Below, piece after piece: positions 24,103-37,365 of a stretch of DNA of 64,000 nt. Position 1 is the stretch's first letter. Each line of letters begins with the position of its first letter. The translations under genes were made by a program, and so were the position numbers. The stretch comes from Parus major (Eukaryota > Chordata > Aves > Passeriformes > Paridae), in NCBI RefSeq assembly GCF_001522545.3, contig NC_031799.1, forward strand, positions 45,281,326 to 45,345,325, in the 5' to 3' direction. Under the pieces are notes generated by a model, which saw only the letters and a program-made list of their open reading frames with translations, was not told the origin of the DNA and made no database searches.

Positions 24103-26744
24103 GCTGGTCTCGCAAATGTGGGTAAATCATCCTGATGTTGTGAGGTCTGTAACCAACTCTCTGCTTTTACCATGCACACATACAAATGGCAATTTGTACA
24201 GGCTTTGTATCACCTGCATTCATGAGGGTAGTCTCGTGCTGGAAGTTCACTGCAGTTTCAGGGCCAGTGCCTCTCCACAGCTACAAAATCATGTGCTGCT
24301 GCATACATCCCCCTTGTCTGTTCTCTGTTTCTTCAGAAAACTTTTTTTGTGTACCCAAAGGAAAGCTCTTAAGTGCCATGTGACCCAAGGTCACACATCT
24401 CCTGACAGAGTTGATCAAGAAAAGCTTGGAATCTTCTGCCCTGAACTAAGAGCTGCAGTCATGAGAGAGGAATCCTGTCCTGGCACGCTTGCTGAGTTGA
24501 GCTCCATTCACTTTTGAGTTTTTAAGTGCTGATGAGAATAAACAATGGCAGCATGAGGTTAGCCCCTGTGCCTTGATATGAAAATTGCCAGTTTGCTACT
24601 TAGATGTGTTGGTGTTGCTCACACAGGGCCTGCACAAGCCACACTTGTGACAGTAGCTATGGAAGTCAAAGTCTCTCTGAATGGTGACACAACCATTTTG
24701 CATTCAATCTCCTCCCAGATTTAGTTTCAGCTGAAAACTGCTGAGGATTTACTTAGCCTGTGAGCCTCGGTCAGTAAGACAACGAAGAATACTTAAAGTG
24801 AAGCTGTTTCACAGTCACCAGGACATTTGAGCTATTTTAAGCCAGCCATCCCATCCTTTGGCCCACCTGCCTAGGACTTTGCTGACATACAGAGATATAC
24901 AGACATTCACACTGATGACATTTTCTAGGCATGCAGTTCTCAGGGATGACACTAAACTTTGCTGTATTCTTTTTCCTGCTGAATCCTGGTGTTCAAGACA
25001 CTGGACTGGTTTTGCAGAGGTGCTCAAGTGAGTCCTGTTTAATAAACATACTGAAAACTGGTTCTCCTCTTGCACCAGGATAATGCAGAGCTGCTCCTGC
25101 ATGCAACCAACAGGTCAAATATTGCTTTATTTGTTACTTTGACACAAGAGCAGAGTAACCAGAAACAATGGCTCATTTCAGAACTTTTCTAGTGGCCCCC
25201 GCTAAAGATACAGAAAAATTCTCAAGCGATTGTATGGAGACAGAATTACTGAGAAGTTTTTTGGGAGGAAATAAATGGTTATGTCAATGTACTGTTTCTT
25301 TCACAAAGGCTCTCTTCCCAGCAAAAGAGGACTGAGAAGACTGAGAAGCGAGGTGTTTCTGTACACTTCTACTCTTAACATGGCAGTGGGAAGAGTGAGA
25401 CACTTGTTCGATTCACCAAGGCTGAAGAGAAATTAGACTACATGATTACAAAATATTTCTGATGGGCAAAAACTTGTGATAGAAGAGGTGAAATTCCCTT
25501 TGTTTCTAACCCTTTCAAAACTTAATCTGATTCCATTTTAATTGCACTTCTTGCTACTTTGTTTCCTATGCATAGATCCCATTCCTATTAACTCCCTTCT
25601 GACAAACTGGAGTGGGTGTAGCACTAAGATATCACACTTTGCTGCAATGATTGTGCAAGAAAAATGTTATTTTCTTACATCTGAATGGAGATTTAAAAAA
25701 TGAAAGATCATCATACAGCTGTCTAGAAGGGTCAGCTAAGACCATGTGAAAGAAAGAACATTCTGGTCAGTTCTTTTGTTTGGTTTGGGAGTTTTTGAGT
25801 TTTGGTTTTAGTTTTGATTGATTGTTTGTTGGCAGGTTTGATTTGGTTTGGTGAGTGTTTGTTTGGGTGGGTGGGTTTTTTGCTGTTGAGGCTTTTTTGA
25901 TCTGGAGCATAGGCAAAACAAAAGGCCATTTCCTGCTTATTTTTAATACCTCACTTTTAAAAAACTTCTGTATGAGTTATTCCACTGGAAAGCTTTAGTA
26001 CCCAAATAACTAGAGCTAAAAAAGATATTTTATATTTAAAAGATGACCTTTTACAAAACAAGCAAAAATTCCTGGGAATTTTTCCCCTCTTAAAAAGCTT
26101 GACAGTCTAAAAAGAACCATTTATTATAAAAATGAAGCCAGTAGACAATAAATATATGAAGCTTTATCACTACTAAATTACTCAGGGTTTTATAAAGATG
26201 ACCTCTCACCTCAATTTTAGTTTCTCAAAATCTATATTAAAGCAAGGTTTTGGTAGCTGTGAACTTAAAGCTAATTAAAATGAAATTAATTGTAGAAGTG
26301 AAGACATCTGGCTTTGCCATAAAAAAATGACAAGTAAGTTTTTTAACACATTAGAAAAGACTTGTCCCATGACTCACCTCCAATTACTTTACAAACTTTT
26401 TACCTTTCCTTTTTTCTTTTGTTCCACCTAATAGTTAACACTCTGCTCTGTAGGTTTATCTCAAACTTTCTTAGTATAATTCCCATTCTATTCAACTAAA
26501 TACTCTAAGGATATGCAGAATGAGAATCCCTGCCCCTTTAGAGTATCTGGTCAAAGAGAACATACAGAGACAGAAACCAGAGTGGCAAGTTATAAAGGAG
26601 GTCCCTATACAAACAAAACTGGTCAGCCACACCACATCACCTGGTGAGCTATCAATAGCCTGTAGGCAAACCTGGAAATTTGCAAAGGGTAAGGATGTAA
26701 AGTTGAGGATCCAGGATGCTGGGGTGGGTCCGTGGGACTAGGCC
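24103..26744. other. Unassigned sequence with a T/G-rich tract
   Basis: No gene recognised. The 151-codon frame at 24062-24517 (+) begins inside the LTR end and has no known motif. A T/G-rich simple tract occupies about 25772-25899. The short frame at 26520-26741 (+), ending ...ACRQTWKFAKGK..., is vaguely ERV-like, but I cannot assign it. Confidence 0.45.
25772..25899. repeat. T/G-rich simple repeat (complement of CAAA-type)
   Basis: Irregular repeats of ttttg, gtttg and gggtggg units over about 130 bases. A minus-strand Lys/Asn/Gln/Pro-rich frame (25732-25929) is a by-product. Confidence 0.75.
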
Positions 26745-27470
26745 AGCCACGGAGGAGAGGAGCAGGGAAGAGGCAGCAGGGGGAACCAGAGCAGTGGGAT
26801 GGGCAGAGAAGGGTACAGAAGGGGCTGTTGCCTGTGAGCTGTGGCTGCTCAGCACTCGTCTGGCAGAGCCCCGCACCTGATCACCGCAGTGTGTCCTCCT
26901 GCTCTCCTCCACCTCACCAGAGCCACCTCATCCCCTGTGCCAGGACAGGAGCACTGAGAGCACTCGGTGCCAGGAGTGCCAGGAGCTGCTGCTGGAGCCA
27001 GAGCCGGGCTGTGGATGCCTCTGGCCGGGGCTGCTGCCTTCAGAGGGAGCGAGGGGAGCCTCAGCACCAGCAGCTGGAGCCAGGGGCTCTTTACCTCCAG
27101 CCACTGGGGCAGGACCAGTCTGTGCCCTGAAAAACAACTTCTGGGGTGAGCAGTGCGAGAGCGTGTCCCAGCACTGTCAGCCGGAGTAGGAGCACAGGTC
27201 ACACACAGGTGCCAGCTGCTGGAAGGGCTGAGTGTTTGTACCTTCCCCAAAACCTGCTCTGTGTGTCTGTGTGTCTGTGTGTCTGTGTTTGCTCACTGGC
27301 AAGCTTCAGGCTGTTCTCAGCTGATGAGCACGGGAGACAGCTCTGAGCTGGGGTATCAGGTGAGTGGCCAGTCCATGCTGGGATTTGGGGGACTTGTGAG
27401 TGTGGGGTGCCTGTGGGACAAGTGTGAGTGCTGTATAGTCAGCAAGGTCACACTTCACATCCCTTGATGC
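26745..27470 (+). mobile_element. GC-rich patch, possibly LTR- or ERV-derived
   Basis: About 700 bases clearly more GC-rich than the surroundings, with phrases such as ccaggacaggagcactgaga, a purine-rich start and a (GTGTGTCT)n microsatellite at 27257-27289. The phrasing resembles GC-rich LTR sequence of songbird ERVs as I remember it, but I see no TG...CA ends, polyadenylation signal or second copy in the window to confirm this. A degraded CpG island is the alternative. Frames of 104-133 codons on both strands are unconvincing. Confidence 0.35.
27257..27289. repeat. (GTGTGTCT)n microsatellite
   Basis: About four units of an 8-base repeat, ctgtgtgt, within the GC-rich patch. Confidence 0.9.
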
Positions 27471-30400
27471 ATAGCAGAAAGGAAAACCTATGACCTATTC
27501 TATACTCATACTTAAGGTTAATTGGCAACTTTGTGTGATAAAGCAACAAAAAGGCTGCTCTTCTAAGGAAAAATGACCTGAGACTAGAGCACAATACCAA
27601 GGCAGATATGAGCAGGTATGTCACCTACAGGGAGCCAGGGTGCAGAGCAGCAGATCCAGGTCAGGATCAGGGTCCAAGATACTGCTGAGGATCAGATACA
27701 ATCCACTGATCAACCAGCACTTCTGTAATGATGAGACACATCTGAGCCCAAACTAGGAAGCCAAGCTGTTGGATTTGTGTCAGGGTCAGGACAGATAAAG
27801 GATAAGATCTATCACAGATATTGCTGCTGCACTGTTGTGGTATGGGTGGCAGGCAGTGCACTGCAATAAAACTCCAGGTAAAAGTGGTTCCCAAGGCAAA
27901 AGAAGGGCATGTTCTTGTTTCTATCTTTCCTGAACAGAGCTCTTAACAGTGAAGGAGCTGATCTTGGTCTCAATCAGACCTTTTCAAGTAACCCAGCTAA
28001 ACCAGAAGGGGGATGTGCTCACATCATGTTGAGCCACTCAGACAAATTTTTCAGACTTAAATGTGCTGATGTACTGACCATCATCAAACAAATCTTGGTG
28101 TCTCATGGAGAAGAGACTCGCACCTTGGAGACAAAACCAGCAAAGGCTCTGAATACTCCCTTCATTGCATTTTCAAAGGTGTCTCCATCACAGTCATTTG
28201 GGAGCCGAAACACTAGACCAGCTAGACCTGATGCAAAAAAAGACATGAGCAACTGTGTGCAATGTACATTAAAAACAGGGCATTGTGGTGCATTTGCCTT
28301 TTCCTTTACCTGTTGGTCAGAACATTCATTTCCAAGCAACATTTTTCTGACCCATCAGCATGCTGCTAACCTACCTTCCTCCAGCAGCACTTCCAGGAGG
28401 TAGGAAGGATTCAATAAGTGCTTGAAAATTATAATATTAGACAGTTCCATTGCAGAAGTTGTCTCTTGGTCCCCTCACCGAAAGCTATTAATCTGTTCTA
28501 ATTGTCCTAAGCATGGTAAAAGGACAGTATGGCAGGGGCAAAGAGTTGAACAAGGACTGGCATAGGCCCCTTTGGCACAATAGTTCAAGGAGGCAAAAAA
28601 CCACAAAAGTAGCTTTTAAAGGTCACTCATAGTGACAGGAAGTAGTAAGCAGGAGTTAATCTACTTGTTTTATGAGTTGACCACATGCACCACCTGATTT
28701 TTGAAACATTTATGGATCTCACCTAACCTATAGAACTTATAATTCATGACATATATTCCTGTGTTACATATCTATTTAAATATTTTCCACAAATAGTTTC
28801 AACTTCCTGAAAAGGAAATTACAAACTCAGAAATCATCTTCAAAGGAGACCAAATATATCAACCAAACTTTCGGTGAACTAAGATGAAAAGAGAGAATTA
28901 ATTAGTATAACTTGACACTGACAACAAACGTATATTTAACTCAAAGTAGTTGAAATGCCTATTGCTGTACTAAGTCCTGTGAGTACTGCAGTAGCATAAA
29001 TGATGTCTTTTACTCACACAGAATCACCTTCTTTCACGGTGTTCAATGTAAATCTGATCATGAGCACACTTGCTTTTAACTTGTGAGTTTTACATTCCTC
29101 TTCACTGTGTTAGGAGTCCCCTCTTCACTACCTCAGATTTTTATCCAAGATTCATAGAAATGCAAAGGATTCTTATAATGTATCTATGATATATCAATCT
29201 ATAATCACTATGATTATTTGTTTAAATGTAATTTCTGGCACCAATAAGATTGAGATTTCCAAAGAGAAGGAGGAGATTTTTCAGTTACCCTTGAGCAGCC
29301 ACCAAAATCCCATTTCAGGCACCTTTTCTGTACAAGAGATGATGAGGAACCAAAATTTGTAGGTTAGAACGTTGTCCTCTGCCAACAAGAAGATTCAATC
29401 TTACTGAAAGCTCTTCCATTGATTCCACTGGATGTCAGAGAAAAACATTTAATTATTATTAGATTCAGTGTGTCATCAGTCTCAGTAAGAACCTGTCCTG
29501 TTTACCAGTATAGAGAAAATTCACTCATGGATTTTTGGAAAGTAAAATGTCAGCCTATCTACTCTGTCTTTTTCCTACTTCATGTTCTACTTTCCTAAAT
29601 ATGGTTGTTGTTTCACCAAGGTGGGTGGAAAAAGTCCTCTGAGGATACTATATCTTCTTCATACATCTGCAAACGTGGGCTCCATGCCCTGCTTTGCCAT
29701 AATGAGTGTGAGCTTGGGAAAAACACTTTGCTTATTCACTAACAAGATAATAACATGAAAGAATATTTCCAGCTGTATCAGGAGAATAAATAGGAAGCAG
29801 TGCAGCAAAAATTCACGTACATGAGGTAACAGGAGTCATTCGGAAGAGAAGACAGAGGGTAAGTTCTACAGAAAGGGCTTTTTTTTTTTTTCATGGTTCC
29901 CTGTTGTTTAACTCTGGCACTTATTCCAGTAATACAGAAAATTATTTTCCCCCCCTAAGCCTTGTTAAATTTCTTGTTGCCTATCAGTAGTGAGATACCA
30001 AAAACAGGTCTGAATCTGCCTAAGCTGCACACATTTTAATTTGGCTGGTGCACATCTGAAATGCACTTACATTTTCATGATAGTCTCAATTCAGTGCTGC
30101 ATGGGGAAAGTGCAGTATTTAACACAGAAATGTGGATTCAATGACGACCCAGGGAAGTACAGATGATAATACACCAAGGAAAAATACCAGCATAAAAACT
30201 GTGTTTTCTTGCAGGTGATTTACAGAACAAAAGACAGCACTTAAAGGATGTAGCTGGTTCTACCAAGAAACCCTTTGTTGAAATACCACAGTCTCATTTC
30301 TATCTAAATTAGCAGAAAAACCCAACCCTAAGCAGAGATGAGAGATATTTCAAAATGCTTAGAGAAATTGGGCAAGTATCTCTGTTTAGGACATCAAGAT

Positions 30401-31239
30401 CTCAATCTTCCATGTTAATGAATCCCATCTTGGCTTGAGAATAGCACATCAGAGTCCTCAATGGACAATTACTACATCCTTGATGTTTTTCATGGCGTAT
30501 GTCCACTTGAATAGCTCCCATGTATCCTGCAGTCTCTTTGCTAGGATTGACTTCTTGTATGTTTTTAGGTGAGCAGGTACTACCTCCAGTAATTTTGACA
30601 TTGCTCCAGGGCTCCATCTGGCCCTGCTGGATCAATCCAGACTGGTAAAGCACAGACACATTTTGCAATCTTTCTTTCTGAAGAAGTGCCCAAGAGAGCC
30701 AGGTGTCATATCTCTGTCATATAGCACTAACAGCCAAAAAAAGATGATTTATCTTTACAGAAAGATATATCACTGACTCTGAGAAATCCAAGAGCATGAA
30801 GTACATAAACCTAGTAACAGCTACAAGAGAAGATAAAATTTCTGTGTATGTAAGAACAGTTCCAGCTGCAGCTCAGCACTTTGGTTAACCAGCCTTTCAA
30901 ATGTCACCGTGAAGAAGTTAGCTTCTGCATTTTATCAATAGAAAGTAAATACTTCCCACCAGTCTGGGATCTGACTTCTACAGTGTTTCTTTGCAGCAAC
31001 AGTACTTCATTCAACTACACAAGAGCATCTGAGTGTTCAACTCTAGCTCCATGAAAGCACTATCAGAGAAGGTCAGCATATCATACACCAGAAAGGACAG
31101 GAAAGACATGAGCCACATCATGGCTAGGACACTGCAGCTTCAAGAGTCTGAACCTTCAGCTGTAGCAGGAAGAGACTGTGTCTGTGAAGTAAAAGTGAGA
31201 ACTTTGATCATGAGGAGGCTGGAAGTTGATGATGACTCA
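27471..31239. other. Unassigned sequence; one longer open frame
   Basis: No transposon recognised. The + frame 27909-28403 (164 codons) is the longest in the AT-rich part of the window. It has no signal peptide or domain that I recognise, is Ser-rich near its end and contains several His and Cys residues without a regular spacing. It is probably chance but is listed for completeness. A short T run lies at 29879-29892. Confidence 0.4.
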
Positions 31240-31480
31240 CTTTAGGAAGAAGGCCCTGCCCCACTCAAAGACTTGCAGCAATACATTCGCTGTTCTCTTT
31301 GCTGATGAGGAAGTGATGCCACATGATCTTTTCTTGCAGATGAGTCTGAGCCTCTTGGGGCCTCTAGACAGAAGCAGGGACTGGTAGTGGGAGTGGTAGG
31401 CAACTCTACTGCAGGAGACAAAGGCTCCCAAGCTGACTTACCATTGAGGAAGGCTTGCTGCTTGTTGGAGGCTCAAATTC
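31240..31480 (+). mobile_element. CR1 LINE ORF1 remnant
   Basis: In + orientation, broken frames read EDLQQYIRCSL (about 31265-31300), GLVVGVVGNSTAGDKGSQ (31379-31432) and LRKACCLLEAQIQD (31444-31485). These match in order the CR1 ORF1 product, whose C-terminal part resembles an SGNH-type esterase: the (V)VVGDS-like block carrying the nucleophile Ser, then a REVCCLPGAxIxD-like stretch. In this copy GDS has become GNS, and stops interrupt the frame. ORF1 of CR1 is thought to bind RNA or assist mobilisation. It is joined at about 31480 to ORF2 endonuclease sequence, with the rest of ORF1 and the endonuclease N-terminus deleted. Confidence 0.7.
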
Positions 31481-32530
31481 AGGATACCTAAGAGAAAACT
31501 AGAGCATATTGATTAATAGCTTCTTGATACAGGTATTTGAACTATCAGCAAAGAAAGTTGTTCTGCTGAACCTGATTCTTTTGAACAAGGAAGAATTTGT
31601 TGCAAATTTGTGAAAGCTGGGGGCAATCCTGGCTGGAAAGACAATGAGGTCACATATTTAAGGATTCGAAGAGGAGGGAACAAAGTAAAAAGTAGGGCCA
31701 GCAACATGGAGTTCAGGAGGGAAAACTTTAATCTCTTCAGGTATCTGTTTGCAAAAACCCCTAAAGATACAGTTCTGGTGAGAAAAAGGATCCATAACAG
31801 CTGGTGTGTATTCAAGGATCCACTCTAAAAGAGGCATCTTGTAAAGCAGAAAAGCAAGGCTTTCTGCAATTCCAGGAATCCTGCATGGATAAGTAAGGAG
31901 TCTATGACCAAACGCAAACATAAAAAGGAGATATGCAGGAGGTGGAAGTGGGTGCAGGTGAGGAGTAGCACAGAGACACTCTCAGGTTGTATAGGGGTGG
32001 AATCAGGAAGGTTTAAACCCACTGGAATTTAATCTAGTGAGGAACAACATGAAGATCTTCTACAAGTATACCAACATAAAAAAGTAAGACTTTTTTAAGG
32101 GAAAATATGTGTCCTCTACTAACTGGTGAGGGACCATGATGACCAAGTTCACAGAAAAAGCTGAGGTATTCACTGCCTTCTTTGCCTCAATCATTGTAAA
32201 CTTACAAAACCAACATTCAGGAGCTTCAAGCCCTTGAGAACAAAAAATCTTGAGCAAGGAAAACTCCCACTGAGCAAGGAGAAGCAGGTTAGAAAGCAGT
32301 TAAACTTGATCTGCAAGCCCATGAGGCCTGACAGGATGCACACACAGGTGCTGAGGAGCTGGGGCCACTTCAAGGCTGCTCAATTATCTTGGAAAGGTCA
32401 CAGAGAATAGGGAAAGACCCCGAAGACTGGAAGAAAGCAAATGCTACTCCCATTTCCAGAAAGGGAAAGAAGGAGGAAGCAGGTAATCTCAAGAGACCCC
32501 TTCCAACCTAAATGCTTCTGTGATTGTCTG
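31481..32530 (+). mobile_element. CR1 LINE ORF2 remnant with deleted RT core
   Basis: Continues the CR1 fossil. The frame at 31610-31828 reads GGNPGWKDNEVTYLRIRRGG, then NMEFRRENFNLFRYLF and NSWCVFKDPL. This is the C-terminal part of the apurinic-like endonuclease and the start of the linker. Upstream, NLILLNKEEFV (31567-31600) belongs to the same domain. Downstream (31840-32480) lie degenerate linker and RT N-terminal pieces, for example 'gaagactggaagaaagcaaatgctactccc' near 32425-32454 (DWKKANxxP) followed by KGKKE. Near 32485 it jumps to 'ccccttccaacctaaatgct', the conserved 3' end, and stops at ctgtgattgtctg. The catalytic RT palm is missing. Stops and frameshifts are numerous. Confidence 0.85.
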
Positions 32531-35500
32531 ATGAGAGATGGCTGGAAGCAGAGAACATACAAATACTAGAAGGACTCAATACTTTCTGTGGACTACCAGG
32601 TGCAATTGCTCAGAAACCCTCCTTCACCAACTTTCAAATTTAATGTTTTCTTTTTCCATTTTCTCCCTATGCCAGTATTGCATAACAGAAACCTGATGAG
32701 AATAATCTCTGCAATTTGGTTCTTAAAAGTTCTTACAGAGTGCCTGGTGAAAATAAAAATTCTAATGAAATAAAATATTTTAAAATATACATTTGCATCT
32801 AAGAAACATCACATCATGTAAGGAACAGATTACTGCTACACCTCCTATACAAGTATATATGTTCCATGCTTGAGCAAGGCTTGGTCAACACAGCCAGTTC
32901 ACTCTTAAGATTTTTATGATTTGTTTGTATTTAAAGCTTTCCATTTTCATATGTGAACTATCTGCCTTTTGTGAAAAAAAAAAAAAAAAAGATTATATAC
33001 ATGTACTTGCCCAACTAATAAGGATATAAAAGAATGAAAATGCTTAAAATATTTAGATGAAAAATGTACCATCTACTGTCTTTAAATCAGTAGCGGTGTT
33101 AGCCTAAACTAATTTAAATTGAACAAGGAAGAGAAAGACAACTTTAAATATTGACTATAATAAAATCAAGCCCAAGTAGTTTTGAATTCTAACCACAGAC
33201 AGTAATAACATTTCTCTTTCCTCCATCATGCATGAACACAAACAGAAATGAGAAATGGCACACATAAATAATGTTATCACTCCAAAGACATTTGTATGCC
33301 ACAGAATATCACACAGCCTAAAACTTCGGCAATCCTAATGAAGTATGATTTTAACTATTTCAAGGATAGCTGGTTTCCATGCAAGAGATTTTTCCCACAC
33401 AAATTGGGGTCAAATAAAACATTCAGATGTAAATGAAAAGCAAAAGTCTAACCTATCTATCTTTCTCTTTAAAAATCCAGTCAAGGTGTTTTGACCAATT
33501 TTATGAGAAATTCTACACCAGGATATCAGCTGCCTTGTAATTAGGCATTCAAGTGAGCCAGAGTGGCAAACCAATCTGGGCCAAAAGAAAGAGGTAAACA
33601 CACTAAAAAATGAAGTATTTGTTACACCATACCTAACTGTCCACAGTTGCTGACTTTGTTAAAATACTATTATACTTTATTATACTTTCAGAGCCATAAG
33701 AAGATCATAAAATGTTTGTACTTTTCAAAGATCTTTTCATAAAGCTGGCTTATAGTGTCTCCTAAATGGCTATAAATGTGGGTATTCTAAGCAATCAAAT
33801 GCCATTTTTTTTAAATCTTAACTTAAATAAAAAGGTTTTAATTCCTAAGAATAGAATGTATGTGAAGGAGAAATAGAGTGAGAGAAAACTTCCCAGCAAA
33901 TGCATAGATAAAAGCTTGTCAGTTTTGCTTGATGCAAGCAAGAACATCTCCCCTAAGCCAGCCTTGTCTCCATACTTTTGTCTTGTGACTCAAGTGTCTC
34001 TCCTGTTGAATGGTGACCACACACATTCTCATGGGAAATTCAGTGTCTCCAGCTGCAGCTGAGGGGATCACTTGGAGCTTGGAAAGTGTTGGTAGAGGCA
34101 GCTAGGGACCTTTGCAAGGATCTGTGGATTACAGGTGTTCATGGATGATAAAACCTCTGGTAGGGTTGTTATCAGGTCATGAACATCTGTGCACTAAAGG
34201 AAGGTCATTGTGCCTGGGATATTCAACCTGAGACTTGAGACAGAAGCCACGTTTGATGGATCAAGTATTTACTGGCTTCATTCATTCAATTGTGACTAAT
34301 TTTTCTTTATTTTGTTGTTTTTTTTAATACGGCTTTATAATAGGAAAGCTGACAGGATCTTAATTTGAACTGCAGGTGTAGGTAATACAGCAATAAATTA
34401 TATCCATGTTGTGTTTCAAAGACAGGACGAGATTCAGCTTCACCTACTGGTGCCTAAGTGTTTCTTGATAAAAACAATGGCAAAACAGCATCCACATCAC
34501 CTGTAGTAGCAACCAGTGACTGTCTCTACATTAGCTGGAGTCCTGCAGAGGCCCTAGCTTATTGCATTTATATTCTATAAATGCAGGCAGTATTCCTTGT
34601 GACCTTTATAGGCTTATTTTCCCTTTTTGTCTCTAAAAGCAGAGACACCATTGTTCCTCTGGTATGGAAGGGAATTGAAATGAAAAAAGTAATTTAATAT
34701 GGGCCATTTCTGGGATCTGGGGGCTAAGGACAGTGCTCTAAGTGTCACAGGGACACTTAGGACCTCGTTCAAAAGCTTACTATCTAAAGGGGATACAGCT
34801 GGCAACCACAGCTGAAGGCCAGGCTACAAAAAGAATTGCTCACCAGAGTTCCCGAAAATATCTTCCTCTACTCGATTCTTCTTTCAAGAAGGCTTCTTTG
34901 CATTGCTCTGACAACATTACTAATTTTACACAGAGATGTTTTACATCCCAGGCATGTCTCACAGCCATGTTAAGAGATTTCTAAAACTGAGCTGAATACT
35001 TGGATTGGTGAAAAAAAGCAGCAGAGAGGCATTATCATTGCACTTTACAGCCCAATCAACACCAGGACAAGGTCTACAGAGCACAGAAATCCACACCTGG
35101 GTTTGACAGAGAGGAGTCAGTGCTGCATCCAAGGAGAAAGGGAAGGTTTTGCTCTGAAAATCAGACCAATATTCTCACACTTAATTTTATCACTATTCAA
35201 CCGGAAAAGCCAGGTGAAAGGTTGACACAAAATTAGGATCCAAAATAGCACCTCTGAGCTGCTCTTGTCCTTTCGCAGAAACAGCTCACAGCTTTGATAC
35301 GTCTGAAATCTGTCATGAATTCAAAAAATTCACAAATCATGAGTTGAAATATTAATGGTAAGTTGTTTGGAGAGTTTCTTCCCTGAGATTGGTAACCCTC
35401 TAAATGTTGGAGTTTATTTTATCCAGAAATGCTTATTTACTAAAATTTAGGTGCTGATGTCGTCCCAAGTGAAATATTGAAACAGATGAGACCTTTCCTG

Positions 35501-36594
35501 CAGCTTGGATTTATTTTGAAGTACTGAGCAAGGCATATGGTATTGAGTAATTTTAACTTATTGATATTGTATCCTCTTGCTTAAAATTGGAGACTAATTT
35601 GCCTACAGCTACAAAAGTGAAAATTAACAACAATCTTTCTCTATTCTGTAAATGACAGAAAGCCCCAAGTCCTACTTGTATCACAGTTTGCTAGACACAA
35701 AACAAGTGTTCCTGAGCCTCCTCCTAGCCCAAGGTTACCATCTCTCATGTACAGTATGGAGGTCTCATCACAGAGAGACCAAGGTTGAAACAGACGTGTT
35801 CCTCTGTGACAAAAATCACTCCTGCCCCATCCCTTCTTCAGTTGTCTACTCACCCTTGCTTTTGTGACAGATCACAATAGTCAGCTGTGATTCTATGCAG
35901 ATCACTCCCTCAGCTGCATGCAGCCTCTGTACAATCCTCTGTTTTGGAGTTTCCTTGAGCTGCTTACACTCACAAACCTTCTCCTTAGCCAGTTTCTTTA
36001 CAATTCTCTCTACCTTCCTGTTGTTCCTGTTGAAGGGGTCATCAGGAAGACCAAACTCTTTTCTTTCTTTTCATTATGTCCTCTTCCTCTTCCACAAGGC
36101 AGAAAACTGCAGAACAAATTGGGAAGTTGAGGCTGGATGAAAGTTAGGATGTTTAGAAGGCTGACATGCATCAGAGTGACAGAGATATCTCATTGTACCC
36201 AGCTAAGACCTGTGATTTTTTTGGAAAATCACACTATCTCCTCTGCTTTCCATCTGAAACCTTCAGGTTTTTCTAAATATGACTGGGAGCACCAACAGAG
36301 AATTTTATGAACACATGCTCATAATAATTAGGAGGTGCTGGCCCACTGAAAATCTTTGAAAGAGTATTTTATCGAGCAGATAAAAACCAGATCAATATTG
36401 AAATCTTCTAACCAAATATTTGTATTTCTTTTTGTGACACCTTAGCTGATTGCTAGACTCCCATTCAGCCAGTCTCTCACACTACCTTCTCAACAGGAAG
36501 GGGGGGGGTGGGAATTAGATTAAAAAGCTCCTGAATTAAAATGAAGACAGGAAGATAACTTGCCAATTACCACTAAGGGCAAAACAAACTCACC
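32531..36594. other. Unassigned AT-rich sequence
   Basis: No gene or transposon recognised. Contains a 17-A run at 32974-32990. Open frames are all below 82 codons. Confidence 0.5.
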
Positions 36595-37365
36595 TTGGAG
36601 AAAACAATGAAATTTATTGCTGATTAGAAATAGAGGATGATGGTGAGAAACAAAGACAAAATTAAAACACCTTCCCCTATCCTACCTCTCCTCATGATCA
36701 AGTTCTCTTCTTCACTCTCAATCCCCCCCTTGAAAATGGCACAGAGGGGGGTTACAATCAGCCCATGATGGATCCTCTCTGCTTCTTTCTCCTACTCACA
36801 CTTTCCCCCTGCTTCAGTATGGAGTCCCTTCCCACAAGATACAGTCTTCATAAACTACCCCTGTGTGGGCTCCCCACCAGCTCCAGAAAACCTTATTCCT
36901 GCATGGGCTTCTCCCCACGGGCTGCAGCTCCTGACAAGATTCTGCTGTGATGTGAGCTCTTCACAGCTGGATGTTCTTTCAGGATATCTCCACCTGCCAC
37001 AGTGTGAGGTTCTCAGTGGGCTGCACTATGGATATCTGATCCACTGTGGTCCTCCACAGATGATCTTGTCTGCTCTAGCGCTCATCCTCCTTCTCTCCCT
37101 TTGGTGTTTACAGGGCTGTTTCTTACATATTTTTCCAGCTCTTCGCTCTTAAAAATGCTGCACAGAATTTTCTGCCCTTTCCTGTCTTCCCAGAGATGTC
37201 ATTGTTCAGCTGTGGGGCTCAGCTGTGGGACTTGGCTCTGCCCTGCAGTGAGTCTGGCACACAGTAGCCCCAAGCCTCCTCACAGATGCCACCCCTGAAG
37301 CCTCTCCCATCCACTCACTACCAAAATGTGCATATGTGAACCCAACACACATTTCTAACATTTTC
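36595..37365 (-). mobile_element. ERV LTR, minus strand, solo or truncated
   Basis: On the minus strand an AATAAA polyadenylation signal (complement TTTATT at 36613-36618) lies at the 3' side. Upstream of it come a long stretch of repeated 'ctgcagccc..tgg' and 'cccacgc'-like units degenerated across 36830-37030, a 'cctgtaaacaccaaagggaga' box (complement at about 37098-37118) and a 'ggcatctgtgagg' segment near 37277-37289. Order and wording agree with my memory of an avian ERV LTR, and a shorter piece of the same family lies at 13270-13625 on the + strand. No pol or env remnant adjoins it. The true 5' end of the LTR is not certain. Confidence 0.65.
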
